Positions 8,501-16,305 of a stretch of DNA of 64,000 bases are shown here, one piece after another. Position 1 is the stretch's first letter. Each line of letters opens with the position of its first letter. Both the position numbers and the translations under genes were made by a program. Location of the stretch: assembly GCF_008806755.1 (NCBI RefSeq), contig NZ_WAAU01000024.1:213400-277399 (forward strand), in the 5' to 3' direction. Origin of the DNA: Tenacibaculum aiptasiae. Its GTDB lineage: Bacteria; Bacteroidota; Bacteroidia; Flavobacteriales; Flavobacteriaceae. The notes beneath the pieces were generated by a model. The model was given only the letters and a program-made list of their open reading frames with translations, was not told where the DNA came from and searched no databases.

Positions 8501-9240
8501 CGGTTATAAATGATGACTCCTTTAAAAGGCAGCATTAATTCATTTTGTTCTGCAACAGTCCAATAACGTGTATAATAACTTGCCGCTTGTGATCCGAAAG
8601 GATCAAATAAAGCTGACCAAAAACGATTATCAGGATTTGACAAAAAGCTTTCCGCTACACCCTGAACAAACATTAATAAAACTACTGTTATAAAACCTGC
8701 AGCAATGTTTCTAGTGAATGTAACTACTCCAAATACAATAGCTCCAAATAATAATACATTTGGTATAATGTATATTAAATAAGAATGTGTATATGCTGAA
8801 AAATTAAAAGCTCCAACTATCTCTTGATTTGTTCCAGGTAATCTAAAACCTAAGAACAATCCTATACCTGCTACTAGAATAATTAAGAGCACAACTACAA
8901 AAGAACTTAAAAACTTAGCCGATAAATAATTCGCTTTACTAAATGGATAAGAATACAAAATTGAATGCATTTCACTTTTATAATCCCTATATACCGAAAT
9001 TCCTATTATTGATGGAAATAAGAAGAATAAAAAAGTTGCCATTCCATTAAACAACCCATTAATTCCTGATGGTGAGTTTACAATGATTGAAGAACCAGTT
9101 GTTACTGTTAAAAAATCAAAAATACCAGCAGAACTAGATGATAAAAAAATAGCTATCAAGAATAAAATAGCCGTAAAAATATATGTTACTGGCTTCTTTA
9201 ACCAGTAATTTAACTCGTGTTTAAATATTGTATAAAACAT
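5587..9240 (-). CDS. ABC-2 type permease fused to M1 family aminopeptidase
   Basis: 1217 aa. The N-terminal half has two blocks of membrane helices (about residues 15-270 and 325-600), typical of ABC-2 permeases. The C-terminal half is extracytoplasmic and contains the M1 zinc-peptidase motif HELAHQWW (His938, Glu939, His942) with a downstream Glu in TMLSESLSEY. Proteins of this architecture are known in Bacteroidota as permease/M1 fusions. The exported or processed substrate is unknown. Its ATPase partner is encoded 22 bp upstream. Peptidase function is inferred from motifs only. Confidence 0.95.
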   Translation of the reverse strand: MFYTIFKHELNYWLKKPVTYIFTAILFLIAIFLSSSSAGIFDFLTVTTGSSIIVNSPSGINGLFNGMATFLFFLFPSIIGISVYRDYKSEMHSILYSYPFSKANYLSAKFLSSFVVVLLIILVAGIGLFLGFRLPGTNQEIVGAFNFSAYTHSYLIYIIPNVLLFGAIVFGVVTFTRNIAAGFITVVLLMFVQGVAESFLSNPDNRFWSALFDPFGSQAASYYTRYWTVAEQNELMLPFKGVIIYNRLLWLGIASVILAGVYKLFSFTQSAFTFSFKKSKGERIIKHNFGGITRIELPKVTYDYSFINDLKTTWKLSNVDFKYIFKSWPFIAILLVGLISLLVFAQTAGELFGTKTYPTTWQMLLLPGTVFTFFINLLTFLYAGMLIRRGEIAKTNHLIDVTPVKNWTLLVSKFIAIIKMQIVLLGVIVVAGVLFQIYKGYYNFELGHYFYEVYVLMFIHFVIWAFLAMLTQTLIKNQYLGLFVLLVFLIGLPLLSLAGIEQSVFKYNQGSNYQYSDMNEYGASFNRYFAYKIYWFIGGLILLILAKLFWMRGITFSFAERLKIAKERLNYKVIAVLSVLTLLFFGLGGRIYYENNVLNTRLSSKEREQLRVDWEKNYKKYEGKAQPRIVAVNVDMNIFPKIRDFKSSGIYKMINKTSEAIDSVFLNHNDYPSTFEFNKPNTLVLEDTVQNFDIYKFKTPIQPGDSLELKFTVHNKPNTFLRNHSPVLENGTFINSGIYPSLGYASGGELRDDETRKKFGLPKNELRPHPTDSTALGDTYISKDSDWIDFEATVSTSEDQIAIAPGYLQKEWTKDGRRYFHYKMDSKILNFYAFNSAKYEVKKDKWNDVNLEIYYQKGHEYNLDRMFKGIKASLDYNSKNFSPYQHRQVRIIEFPRTEGSFAQSFPNTIPFSEAVGFIADVDDTDEGGVDYPFAITVHELAHQWWAHQVIGADVLGATMLSESLSEYVSLKVLEHEYGKTKMRKFLKKSLDDYLQQRTFERKREKALMYNDGQGYIRYQKGSLVFYALSDYIGEDKLNNALKEYVEKVKFQDAPYTTSIEMVDYIKKATPDSLQYVIKDMFETITLYKNRVTKVESKELENGKYQVDIEFEVSKYRNDEKGKRFYGEQAGDTLTYKTEKMKKPVLSVKLADYVDIGIFGEEEVDGKKKEIELYLKKHKITQINNKVSIIVNKKPVEVGVDPYNKLIDTKSDDNRRKL

Positions 9241-9262
9241 GTGTTTTTAGTTTAGAAATTGA

Positions 9263-10150
9263 TTAAACTGCTACTGGTTGATCTCCTTTTAATGCTAAAA
9301 AGTACACATCATCTAACTGTGGTGTAGCCTCTTTAAAGTCTTCAGCTGGTTTTGTTTCTGAAAACACACGTACATTTAATGTATTGTCTTGATTGTAGTT
9401 TGAAGATAGCACATTGTAAGTAGCTTCCGTTTGCTCTAACGCTTCTCTATCAATAATTTTAGTCCAAATTTGTCCTTCAATTTCTTTTGTAGCCTCAGTT
9501 GGCGTTGTATGTTTTAAAATACGTCCTCCATTTAGAATCGCCATTTCTTTACATAACTCTTTAACATCTTCCACAATATGCGTTGAAAAAATAACTGTAC
9601 AATTAGTTCCTACTTCTCTTAACACATTTAAAAATCGGTGACGCTCTGCTGGATCTAATCCTGCTGTTGGTTCATCTACTATAATTAGTTTTGGATTATT
9701 CAATAATAATTGCGCTATTCCAAAACGTTGTTTCATACCTCCTGAATATCCTGCTACATATTTTTTACGTACTTCATATAAATTGGTAATCTCTAATACT
9801 TCTCTCACCAATTTTTCACGATCTGATTTTGAAGCAATTCCTTTTAATGTTGCGAAATAATCTAATAAATCTTCTGCTGACATTTTTGGGTACACTCCAA
9901 ATGATTGTGGTAAATACCCCAGTACTTTTCGCAATGCCATTTTATCTTCTAAAACATTAATATCTCCAAAAGTAATAGTTCCAGAATCTGGACTTTGTAA
10001 TGTAGAAATAGTACGCATTAATGAAGACTTCCCTGCTCCATTTGGCCCTAATAATCCAAACATTCCTGTTCCGATTTCTAAATTTAAACCATCAATAGCT
10101 TTTACACCATTCTTATAGGTTTTTGTCAAATTCTCTATAACTAACTTCAT
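9263..10150 (-). CDS. ABC transporter ATP-binding protein, partner of the permease/M1 fusion
   Basis: 295 aa cytoplasmic ATPase of the ABC-2 exporter class. Walker A GPNGAGKSS (35-43), Q-loop YLPQSFGVYPKM, signature YSGGMKQR, Walker B LIIVDEPTAGLD and the switch His (FSTHIVED) are all intact. A regulatory C-terminal extension follows after about residue 215. It is 22 bp from the downstream permease gene. The upstream gap holds the terminator of the preceding DUF4136 gene, so this is the first gene of a two-gene operon. Confidence 0.95.
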   Translation of the reverse strand: MKLVIENLTKTYKNGVKAIDGLNLEIGTGMFGLLGPNGAGKSSLMRTISTLQSPDSGTITFGDINVLEDKMALRKVLGYLPQSFGVYPKMSAEDLLDYFATLKGIASKSDREKLVREVLEITNLYEVRKKYVAGYSGGMKQRFGIAQLLLNNPKLIIVDEPTAGLDPAERHRFLNVLREVGTNCTVIFSTHIVEDVKELCKEMAILNGGRILKHTTPTEATKEIEGQIWTKIIDREALEQTEATYNVLSSNYNQDNTLNVRVFSETKPAEDFKEATPQLDDVYFLALKGDQPVAV

Positions 10151-10233
10151 ACTTTTTGGTTTTGTAATTTTAATGATTTACATATCAGTAGACTTGATTA
10201 ATAGTTTGTTACATTTTTTTTAACTTTTTTTAA

Positions 10234-10272
10234 CAAAAAAAGCATCAAATATTCTATTTGATGCTTTTTGTT
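10234..10272 (-). terminator. Intrinsic terminator after the hut/DUF4136 operon
   Basis: Stem AGCATCAAAT (10241-10250) with ATTTGATGCT (10256-10265), 5-nt loop, extended by A and T runs on both sides. It lies 18-56 bp past the DUF4136 stop on the minus strand. Confidence 0.9.
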
Positions 10273-10289
10273 TTTTAATTTTTATTTAA

Positions 10290-10838
10290 TTACTTCTTAC
10301 TCCCAGGAGGATACTTAGCCATAATTTCTTTTACAAACTCTCTAATTCTGGCCTCTTTTTTCTCCATATTGGTAATTTTTAATGCTCCAGTTCCAATTCC
10401 CTGCCAAACTAACTCTTTATTTTTTGCATCAATAATATCCAAAAACAATGTTCCTTCAGTATACTGGTTTACATTTAAACGATTGGCACCTCCCCACATC
10501 CATGGATTCCAGCCCCAACCATAACCCCAGCCCCAGCCGTAGTTAACATCATTAATATTGATTCGTTCTCTAGATTTGGTAAATAAACTAACTAATACAT
10601 CTGGATTAGATGACTTGGTCATACCTTTTGCTACTAATTCAGCTTCAACTGCACGCATAATTCTCTTCTTATCTAAGTCAGAGATAGGTGCTTTATCAAT
10701 TCCTGTTTTATAAAACGCAAATGTTTTATAGTCATTAAAATTTACTTTAGTATCGTAATCTGTAGCTACTTTCACACTACTACATGAAACAATAAACAAA
10801 GTAATCATTGGTAAAAAAAGTAATTTCGATATCTTCAT
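10290..10838 (-). CDS. DUF4136 family lipoprotein
   Basis: 182 aa. The lipoprotein signal ends at FIVSC (Cys19). The sequence VKVATDYDTKVNFNDYKTFAFYKTG is the usual DUF4136 opening. A Trp/Gly-rich middle (GWGWGYGWGWNPWMWGG, residues about 101-117) and a C-terminal IREFVKEIMAKYPP also fit. These are envelope lipoproteins of unknown role. The gene starts 11 bp after the hutU stop and is followed by a strong terminator, so it seems to be the last gene of the hut transcript. Confidence 0.9.
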   Translation of the reverse strand: MKISKLLFLPMITLFIVSCSSVKVATDYDTKVNFNDYKTFAFYKTGIDKAPISDLDKKRIMRAVEAELVAKGMTKSSNPDVLVSLFTKSRERININDVNYGWGWGYGWGWNPWMWGGANRLNVNQYTEGTLFLDIIDAKNKELVWQGIGTGALKITNMEKKEARIREFVKEIMAKYPPGSKK

Positions 10839-10849
10839 TTTCTTAGGGT

Positions 10850-12844
10850 TTATACATTTTCTAATAATGCATCATCCACTAAGTTTGGTAAAGTTACTTT
10901 TAAGTTAGGTTCAACGTTCATGGCACGTTTAATAGCAAAAACTGCTTCTTCATTTCTTGCCCAACTACGACGTGCTATTCCGTTATTTACATCCCAAAAA
11001 AGCATTGATTTTAAGCGTCTTGATGCATCTAAACTACCATCAAGAAGCATGCCAAATCCTCCGTTCATAACTTCTCCCCATCCTACTCCACCTCCGTTGT
11101 GAATTGAGACCCATGTAGCTCCTCTAAAACTATCTCCAATTACGTTGTGAATAGCCATATCTGCGGTATAACGAGAACCATCGTAAATATTTGAAGTTTC
11201 TCGGTATGGAGAATCTGTTCCTGATACATCATGATGATCACGACCTAAAACAACTGGATCTATTTCACCTCTTTCAATAGCTTCATTAAACGCTTGTGCT
11301 ATTTTCATTCTTCCTTCTGCATCTGCATATAAAATTCGTGCCTGAGACCCTACTACTAATTTGTTTTCCTGAGCTCCTTTAATCCACTGAATATTGTCAG
11401 CCATTTGTTGCTGAATTTCTTCTGGCGAATTCTTTCTTATTTCTTCTAATACGCTACAAGCAATTTCATCTGTTTTTGCTAAATCTTCTGGTTTTCCTGA
11501 AGCACATACCCAACGGAATGGTCCAAAACCATAATCAAAACACATAGGCCCCATAATATCCTGTACATAACTTGGATATTTAAACTCTCTTCCTAATGTA
11601 GGATTTGGATTCATTACATCTGCTCCTGCTCTACTCGCTTCTAATAAAAATGCATTTCCATAATCAAAGAAATAGGTACCTTTAACTGTGTGCTTATTAA
11701 TAGCTGCTGCATGACGACGTAGTGTTTCTTGTACTTTTTCCTTAAATAACTCTGGATTATTTGCCATCATATCATTTGATTCTTCAAATGACTGATCAAC
11801 TGGATAATATCCTCCTGCCCATGGATTATGCAATGATGTTTGGTCAGATCCTAAATCAATATGCACATTCTCTTCTGCAAACTTCTCCCAAACCTCAACT
11901 ATATTTCCTAAATAAGCTATTGAAACTACTTCTTCATTTGTTTTAGCTTCTTTAACTCTCTTAACTAATTCATCTAAATCGGTAATTTTTTCATCTATCC
12001 AACCTTGATCTAAACGTATTTGTGTAATCTTAGGGTTTACTTCTGCACAAACGGTAATACATCCTGCTATATTTCCAGCTTTTGGCTGTGCTCCACTCAT
12101 TCCTCCTAAACCAGCAGTAACAAATAAACTTCCTTTTGGCGATTTTCCTATCTTTCTAAACCCATTCAATACTGTAATTGTTGTTCCATGTACAATTCCT
12201 TGTGGACCTATATACATGTAACTTCCTGCTGTCATTTGCCCATATTGGGTAACTCCTAAAGCATTGAATTTTTCCCAATCATCTGGTTTTGAATAATTAG
12301 GTATCATCATTCCATTTGTAACTACAACTCTTGGTGCATCTTTATGAGATGGAAATAATCCCATTGGATGTCCTGAGTACATTACTAAAGTTTGTTCATC
12401 TGTCATTTCAGATAAATACTTCATTGTTAGTAAATATTGAGCCCAGTTAGAAAATACTGCTCCATTTCCTCCATAAGTAATTAACTCATGTGGGTGTTGC
12501 GCTACCGCATAATCTAAATTATTCTGAATCATCAACATAATAGCTTTCGCTTGTAACGATTTCCCTGGGTATTCTTCAATATCACGTGCATGCATTTTGT
12601 AAGTAGGACGGAAACGGTACATATAAATACGTCCATACTTTTCTAACTCTTCAGCAAATTCTGGTAATAATACCTCATGATGTTCTTTATCAAAATAACG
12701 TAATGCGTTTCTTAGCGCTAATTTTTTCTCCTCTGTGGTTAAAATTTCTTTACGCTTAGGCGCTCTGTTTATTGATGAATCGTATACTGGAATTTCTGGT
12801 AATTCATTTGGAATTCCTTGTTGTATTTGTTCTTTAAATGTCAT
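10850..12844 (-). CDS. hutU: Urocanate hydratase
   Basis: 664 aa, cytoplasmic. It converts urocanate to imidazolone propionate using tightly bound NAD+, the second step of histidine breakdown. Conserved segments include YGGNGAVFSNWAQYLLTM, the nucleotide-binding GLGGMSGAQPKA, DQTSLHNPWAGGYYPV and FGPFRWVCASGKPEDLAKTD near the active site. It is about 100 residues longer than the roughly 560-aa proteobacterial enzyme, as I would expect for Bacteroidota forms. It lies 12 bp after hutH. hutI and hutG are not in the window. Confidence 0.97.
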   Translation of the reverse strand: MTFKEQIQQGIPNELPEIPVYDSSINRAPKRKEILTTEEKKLALRNALRYFDKEHHEVLLPEFAEELEKYGRIYMYRFRPTYKMHARDIEEYPGKSLQAKAIMLMIQNNLDYAVAQHPHELITYGGNGAVFSNWAQYLLTMKYLSEMTDEQTLVMYSGHPMGLFPSHKDAPRVVVTNGMMIPNYSKPDDWEKFNALGVTQYGQMTAGSYMYIGPQGIVHGTTITVLNGFRKIGKSPKGSLFVTAGLGGMSGAQPKAGNIAGCITVCAEVNPKITQIRLDQGWIDEKITDLDELVKRVKEAKTNEEVVSIAYLGNIVEVWEKFAEENVHIDLGSDQTSLHNPWAGGYYPVDQSFEESNDMMANNPELFKEKVQETLRRHAAAINKHTVKGTYFFDYGNAFLLEASRAGADVMNPNPTLGREFKYPSYVQDIMGPMCFDYGFGPFRWVCASGKPEDLAKTDEIACSVLEEIRKNSPEEIQQQMADNIQWIKGAQENKLVVGSQARILYADAEGRMKIAQAFNEAIERGEIDPVVLGRDHHDVSGTDSPYRETSNIYDGSRYTADMAIHNVIGDSFRGATWVSIHNGGGVGWGEVMNGGFGMLLDGSLDASRRLKSMLFWDVNNGIARRSWARNEEAVFAIKRAMNVEPNLKVTLPNLVDDALLENV

Positions 12845-12856
12845 AATAATTTCTTT

Positions 12857-14344
12857 TTACGCTACTTTAAATTCTTGATTTTTAACCATTACTACCAAAG
12901 CATTAATATCATCTTTTAATACTCTATCCTCCTCTAATTTAGCCACTTTATTTCTAATTAGTTTAAAGTTTTCTTCTATGATTGATGAAAACTTATTTGG
13001 TCTTCTAAAGTCCATTGCCTGTGCAGCATACATAAACTCTATAGCTAATATTTTATCTAAATTCCCTAAAATTTGATTGAATTTTCTTCCTGAAATACTT
13101 CCCATAGAAACATGGTCTTCCTGACCTAATGAAGTAGGCACACTATCTGCCGACGGTGGAAAACACAATGATTTATTTTCTGTTACTAAAGCTGCTGTAG
13201 TATATTGAGGAATCATAAATCCTGAATTCAATCCGCCAGCTGTAGTTAATAATCTAGGTAAACCGTATTTTCCTTCTAATAACAAATATGAACGTCTATC
13301 TGAAATATTACCTAACTCAGCAACTGCAATTGATGCATAATCTAACACCATTGCTAAAGGTTGTCCATGGAAGTTCCCTCCTGATATTGCTTCTGTTTCA
13401 CTTAATACAATTGGGTTATCTGTTACAGAATTCATTTCTATTTCAGCCATTTCATTTAAATGATTGTAAGCATTTCTTGATGCTCCATGCACTTGTGGCA
13501 TACAACGAATAGAATATGGATCTTGTACTCTTGGGAAACTAGTATCTTCTACATTTTGAGAATCTTTTAAAAGCATTCTCATACGTTCCGCTACTTTTAA
13601 ATTTCCTTCAAATGGACGTATTTTATGTAACTCTTCTTTAAATGGTGATACATTACCTGAATAGCCTTCTAAAGTCATAGCTCCAGCAACATCAGCCAAA
13701 TCTAATAGGTACTCCATTTTTTTCAAACCAAGGATAGCATGTGCTAATATAAACTGTGTTCCGTTTATTAACCCCAAACCTTCTTTAGCTTGTAATATTA
13801 AAGGCTCTAAACCATTATCTTTTAATACTTTTTTTGCTGATTCTATACTATCTCCAACCCAAAATTCTCCTTCTCCTAACAATGGTAAAAATAGGTGAGA
13901 TAGTGGTGCTAAATCTCCAGAAGCCCCTACTGAACCTTGCTCTGGAACTACTGGCAATAAATCATTTTCAATAAAATATACTATACGTTCTATCATTTCT
14001 AAACGTACTCCTGAAAATCCTTGACATAATGCATGTACTTTACATATCATCATGATTTTAGATAACTTTTTATTTATAGGATTCCCTACTCCAACCGCAT
14101 GTGTGATTAATAAGTTTTCTTGTAACTTACTTGTCTCTTCTGGTGTAATTTGCACGTCACATAATGGACCAAAACCTGTATTTATACCATAAATAGCGGC
14201 ATCAGAATTTGCCATTTTATCAACCTTCCCTCTACATACATTTACTTTATCTTTAGCTTCAGATGTTATTTCTGCTTTTAAAGTTCCTTCGGCAATTGCA
14301 ATTACTTTGTCTACCGTTAAGTGATCTATTCCGTATTTAAACAT
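12857..14344 (-). CDS. hutH: Histidine ammonia-lyase
   Basis: 495 aa, cytoplasmic. It deaminates L-histidine to urocanate. The cofactor motif GSVGASGDLAPLSHL carries Ala141-Ser142-Gly143, which cyclise to the MIO electrophile in this family. Other conserved parts are YGINTGFG and the downstream QDPYSIRCMPQVHG. I start at the ATG at 14342-14344: the frame extends to 14401, but that region holds the promoter and overlaps lysR signals. First gene of hutH-hutU-DUF4136. Confidence 0.97.
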   Translation of the reverse strand: MFKYGIDHLTVDKVIAIAEGTLKAEITSEAKDKVNVCRGKVDKMANSDAAIYGINTGFGPLCDVQITPEETSKLQENLLITHAVGVGNPINKKLSKIMMICKVHALCQGFSGVRLEMIERIVYFIENDLLPVVPEQGSVGASGDLAPLSHLFLPLLGEGEFWVGDSIESAKKVLKDNGLEPLILQAKEGLGLINGTQFILAHAILGLKKMEYLLDLADVAGAMTLEGYSGNVSPFKEELHKIRPFEGNLKVAERMRMLLKDSQNVEDTSFPRVQDPYSIRCMPQVHGASRNAYNHLNEMAEIEMNSVTDNPIVLSETEAISGGNFHGQPLAMVLDYASIAVAELGNISDRRSYLLLEGKYGLPRLLTTAGGLNSGFMIPQYTTAALVTENKSLCFPPSADSVPTSLGQEDHVSMGSISGRKFNQILGNLDKILAIEFMYAAQAMDFRRPNKFSSIIEENFKLIRNKVAKLEEDRVLKDDINALVVMVKNQEFKVA

Positions 14345-14364
14345 GTCTATTATTTCATTTTTCA

Positions 14365-14395
14365 CAAAGTTATTTTTAATTTTGATAACCAACAA
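14365..14395 (-). promoter_or_regulatory. hutH promoter (-33 TTG and -7 TAACTTTG)
   Basis: The minus strand shows TAACTTTG at 14372-14365, an exact -7 match. TTG triplets at 14395-14393 and 14392-14390 are spaced 20 and 17 bp from it. The predicted start of transcription is about 14358, giving a short leader before the ATG at 14344. The -33 region lies within the LysR-type inverted repeat. Confidence 0.6.
14377..14384 (+). promoter_or_regulatory. -7 promoter element for the divergent lysR-type gene
   Basis: TAATTTTG, an exact TAnnTTTG match, 38 bp before the LysR ATG. It abuts the hutH promoter on the other strand and overlaps the left arm of the inverted repeat. No -33 TTG is evident. Confidence 0.45.
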
Positions 14396-14401
14396 TATCA
14401 A
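14382..14401. promoter_or_regulatory. Candidate LysR operator in the hutH/lysR gap
   Basis: Inverted repeat TTGATA-N8-TATCAA, with perfect 6-bp arms. The size and dyad shape fit LysR-type boxes. It overlaps the hutH -33 elements and the lysR -7 element, so one bound regulator could control both directions. Short AT-rich dyads can arise by chance. Confidence 0.45.
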
Positions 14402-14422
14402 TTAAATCATCAATTAATAACT

Positions 14423-15307
14423 ATGAGTTATCAAATAGAGTTAAGACACTTTAGATATTTTTTGGCTGTTGCTGAAGACTTACACTTTAGAAAAGCGGCT
14501 GAACGTCTTTTTATTTCACAGCCAGGTTTAAGTAGACAAATTAAACAAATGGAAGACGATTTAGGTGTCGAATTATTTGTGAGACATAACAGAAAAGTTG
14601 AGTTGACTTCTGCGGGTTTATATCTTAAAAATGAGCTTACAAGAAATCTGAAAAACTTAGATAACATTTTAGACTATGCGAAGCTTCTTCAAGATGGCAA
14701 ACAAGGTAAGTTAGAATTTGGTTATGTTGGTTCTGCGATGCAAGATATTATCCCTAATTTATTAATTCAATTTAAAAAAGAGCATCCTAATGTACAATTT
14801 GGGTTAAAAGAAATGGACAATCAGAAGCAAATTGAAAGTTTACTTTCTCATGACATTGACGTTGGTTTTGTACGTTTAGATAGAGTTCCGAGAGGTTTAA
14901 ATATTAAACCTATTTTAAAAGAATCTTTCTGCTTAGTATTACCCAAAAACCATCCAATAAATACTTCTAACTTTAAAGGTTTACAAGAATTAAAAGATGA
15001 ATCTTTTATTTTATTTGACCCTTCTTATAGTCCGTCTTATTATGAAAAAATAATGCAAATATTTGATGAAAGTGGTTTTACTCCCATTGTTTCTCATAAT
15101 ACAATTCATGCTGCTTCTATTTATAAATTAGTTGAAAACAATTTTGGTTTATCTATTGTTCCTAAGTCACTTCAAAAAGGATACAACATGAACGTAAAGT
15201 TTATTGAGCTCCATAAAATACCTCAACGAACAACACTTTCGGTTGTATGGGATAAGAATAATAGAAACCCTATTGTGGCTTCTCTTATAGAAAAGATTAC
15301 TACTTAA
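14423..15307 (+). CDS. LysR family transcriptional regulator, probable hut regulator
   Basis: 294 aa. The N-terminal winged HTH (ELRHFRYFLAVAEDLHFRKAAERLFISQPGLSRQIKQMEDDLG, split over residues 6-48) is classical LysR. The C-terminal part is an effector-binding domain with two alpha/beta lobes (from about residue 93, GKLEFGYVGSAMQDIIPNLL). It is divergent from hutH with 78 bp between the ATGs, which makes histidine or urocanate a plausible inducer (inference). The frame extends to 14321, but the HTH starts right after the Met at 14423. Confidence 0.93.
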   Translation: MSYQIELRHFRYFLAVAEDLHFRKAAERLFISQPGLSRQIKQMEDDLGVELFVRHNRKVELTSAGLYLKNELTRNLKNLDNILDYAKLLQDGKQGKLEFGYVGSAMQDIIPNLLIQFKKEHPNVQFGLKEMDNQKQIESLLSHDIDVGFVRLDRVPRGLNIKPILKESFCLVLPKNHPINTSNFKGLQELKDESFILFDPSYSPSYYEKIMQIFDESGFTPIVSHNTIHAASIYKLVENNFGLSIVPKSLQKGYNMNVKFIELHKIPQRTTLSVVWDKNNRNPIVASLIEKITT

Positions 15308-15366
15308 AAACACTCTTTTCATTCTTATAAAATATAAAATGGTTATTTTTACACCATAATCTTATC

Positions 15367-15690
15367 ATGATTTTTATCTCTAAACATATCATCCCGAAAG
15401 GGTTCATTGGGCTAACCTTATATCCTTTTATTTTTTTGAAAAGAAAAGATTTAAGGTATAACTACGAGTTAATTAATCATGAAAAAATTCATTTAAGACA
15501 ACAACAGGAATTACTTATTATTTTCTTTTTCTTGTTTTACATTATTGAATGGCTAGTTAAGTTGATTATTTATAAAAACCGTCATTTAGCTTATAAAAAC
15601 TTAAGCTTTGAACGAGAAGCTTATTTAAACGAAACGAATCTATATTATTTAGAAAAAAGAAAATTTTGGAGCTTTATCCATTATTTATAA
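15367..15690 (+). CDS. Small membrane protein with HExxH motif, unknown function
   Basis: 107 aa. Contains NHEKIHLRQQQELL (HExxH at residues 38-42), a long hydrophobic helix (about 50-68) and then FEREAY (Glu82, Glu84). This order resembles the zinc-ligand pattern of gluzincin-like membrane peptidases such as M48/M56, but at a fraction of the usual length. I know similar short proteins from Bacteroidota but no function. Peptidase activity is speculative. The last 6 bp overlap the convergent gene. Confidence 0.75.
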   Translation: MIFISKHIIPKGFIGLTLYPFIFLKRKDLRYNYELINHEKIHLRQQQELLIIFFFLFYIIEWLVKLIIYKNRHLAYKNLSFEREAYLNETNLYYLEKRKFWSFIHYL

Positions 15691-16302
15691 TTTTCCTAAT
15701 TGCTTTTTTTCCGTTTTTAAAATCATTTCAAAATTGAATAAGGTTTTTCGAACTATACACTTTTTCAAAACCCCTTCTTCATTATATATATAAGTATCTT
15801 TGTGCCTGCTATTTGGGTTAATTAAATCAAACTTATTTTCACTTATTTTCATCATGGTTTTATAAAAACCTCCTACCTCTTCAAAGACTCTTTCGTTATT
15901 TTCCGGTCTATGATAAGTTAACATTATAGTACTCATAAATATGGGTTTATCATGATATGTTTCTTTACCATCGGTTATAATAAAATATTTATCCTTCTTA
16001 TATTCTAAAACTGCTTTTTCTCTAGTTTTCTTATTTTTTTTCACTTCATAAAAACTCCTTTGTAAAACATCGTTTTCATACACAGTTTCCATAAATGTTG
16101 AAATTTCTTTTTTTCCAAAAAAGCGAATTGATGAAAAGGAACTAGTTTTATAAACTGTTTTAGTTCCTTTTTGAATTCTATTTGCTGTAACTGTTCCTAT
16201 TTTTTTTCCAAAAACCTTTACATCATAAATGTATTCTTGTCCGTACAATGTAGCGCTTGCTAAAAACAGTACTATAATTATTAGTTCAATTTTTGTCTTC
16301 AT
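15685..16302 (-). CDS. Secreted DUF6134-like protein
   Basis: 205 aa. A signal peptide ends near LYGQ (residue 22). The mature part is beta-rich, with YIYDVKVFGKKIGTVTANR at the start and paired strands throughout, consistent with a periplasmic lipid- or polymer-binding barrel. I assign it to the DUF6134-like group with moderate certainty. It starts 3 bp after the DUF5686 stop, so it is the last gene of the sterol-desaturase/DUF5686 operon. Confidence 0.75.
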   Translation of the reverse strand: MKTKIELIIIVLFLASATLYGQEYIYDVKVFGKKIGTVTANRIQKGTKTVYKTSSFSSIRFFGKKEISTFMETVYENDVLQRSFYEVKKNKKTREKAVLEYKKDKYFIITDGKETYHDKPIFMSTIMLTYHRPENNERVFEEVGGFYKTMMKISENKFDLINPNSRHKDTYIYNEEGVLKKCIVRKTLFNFEMILKTEKKQLGKL

Positions 16303-16305
16303 AAG

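Noticed and set aside
14321..14422. Upstream extension of the LysR gene, and the hutH extension to 14401
   Set aside because: The two extensions overlap each other and cover both promoters and the operator. The HTH and HutH domains start at the later ATGs.
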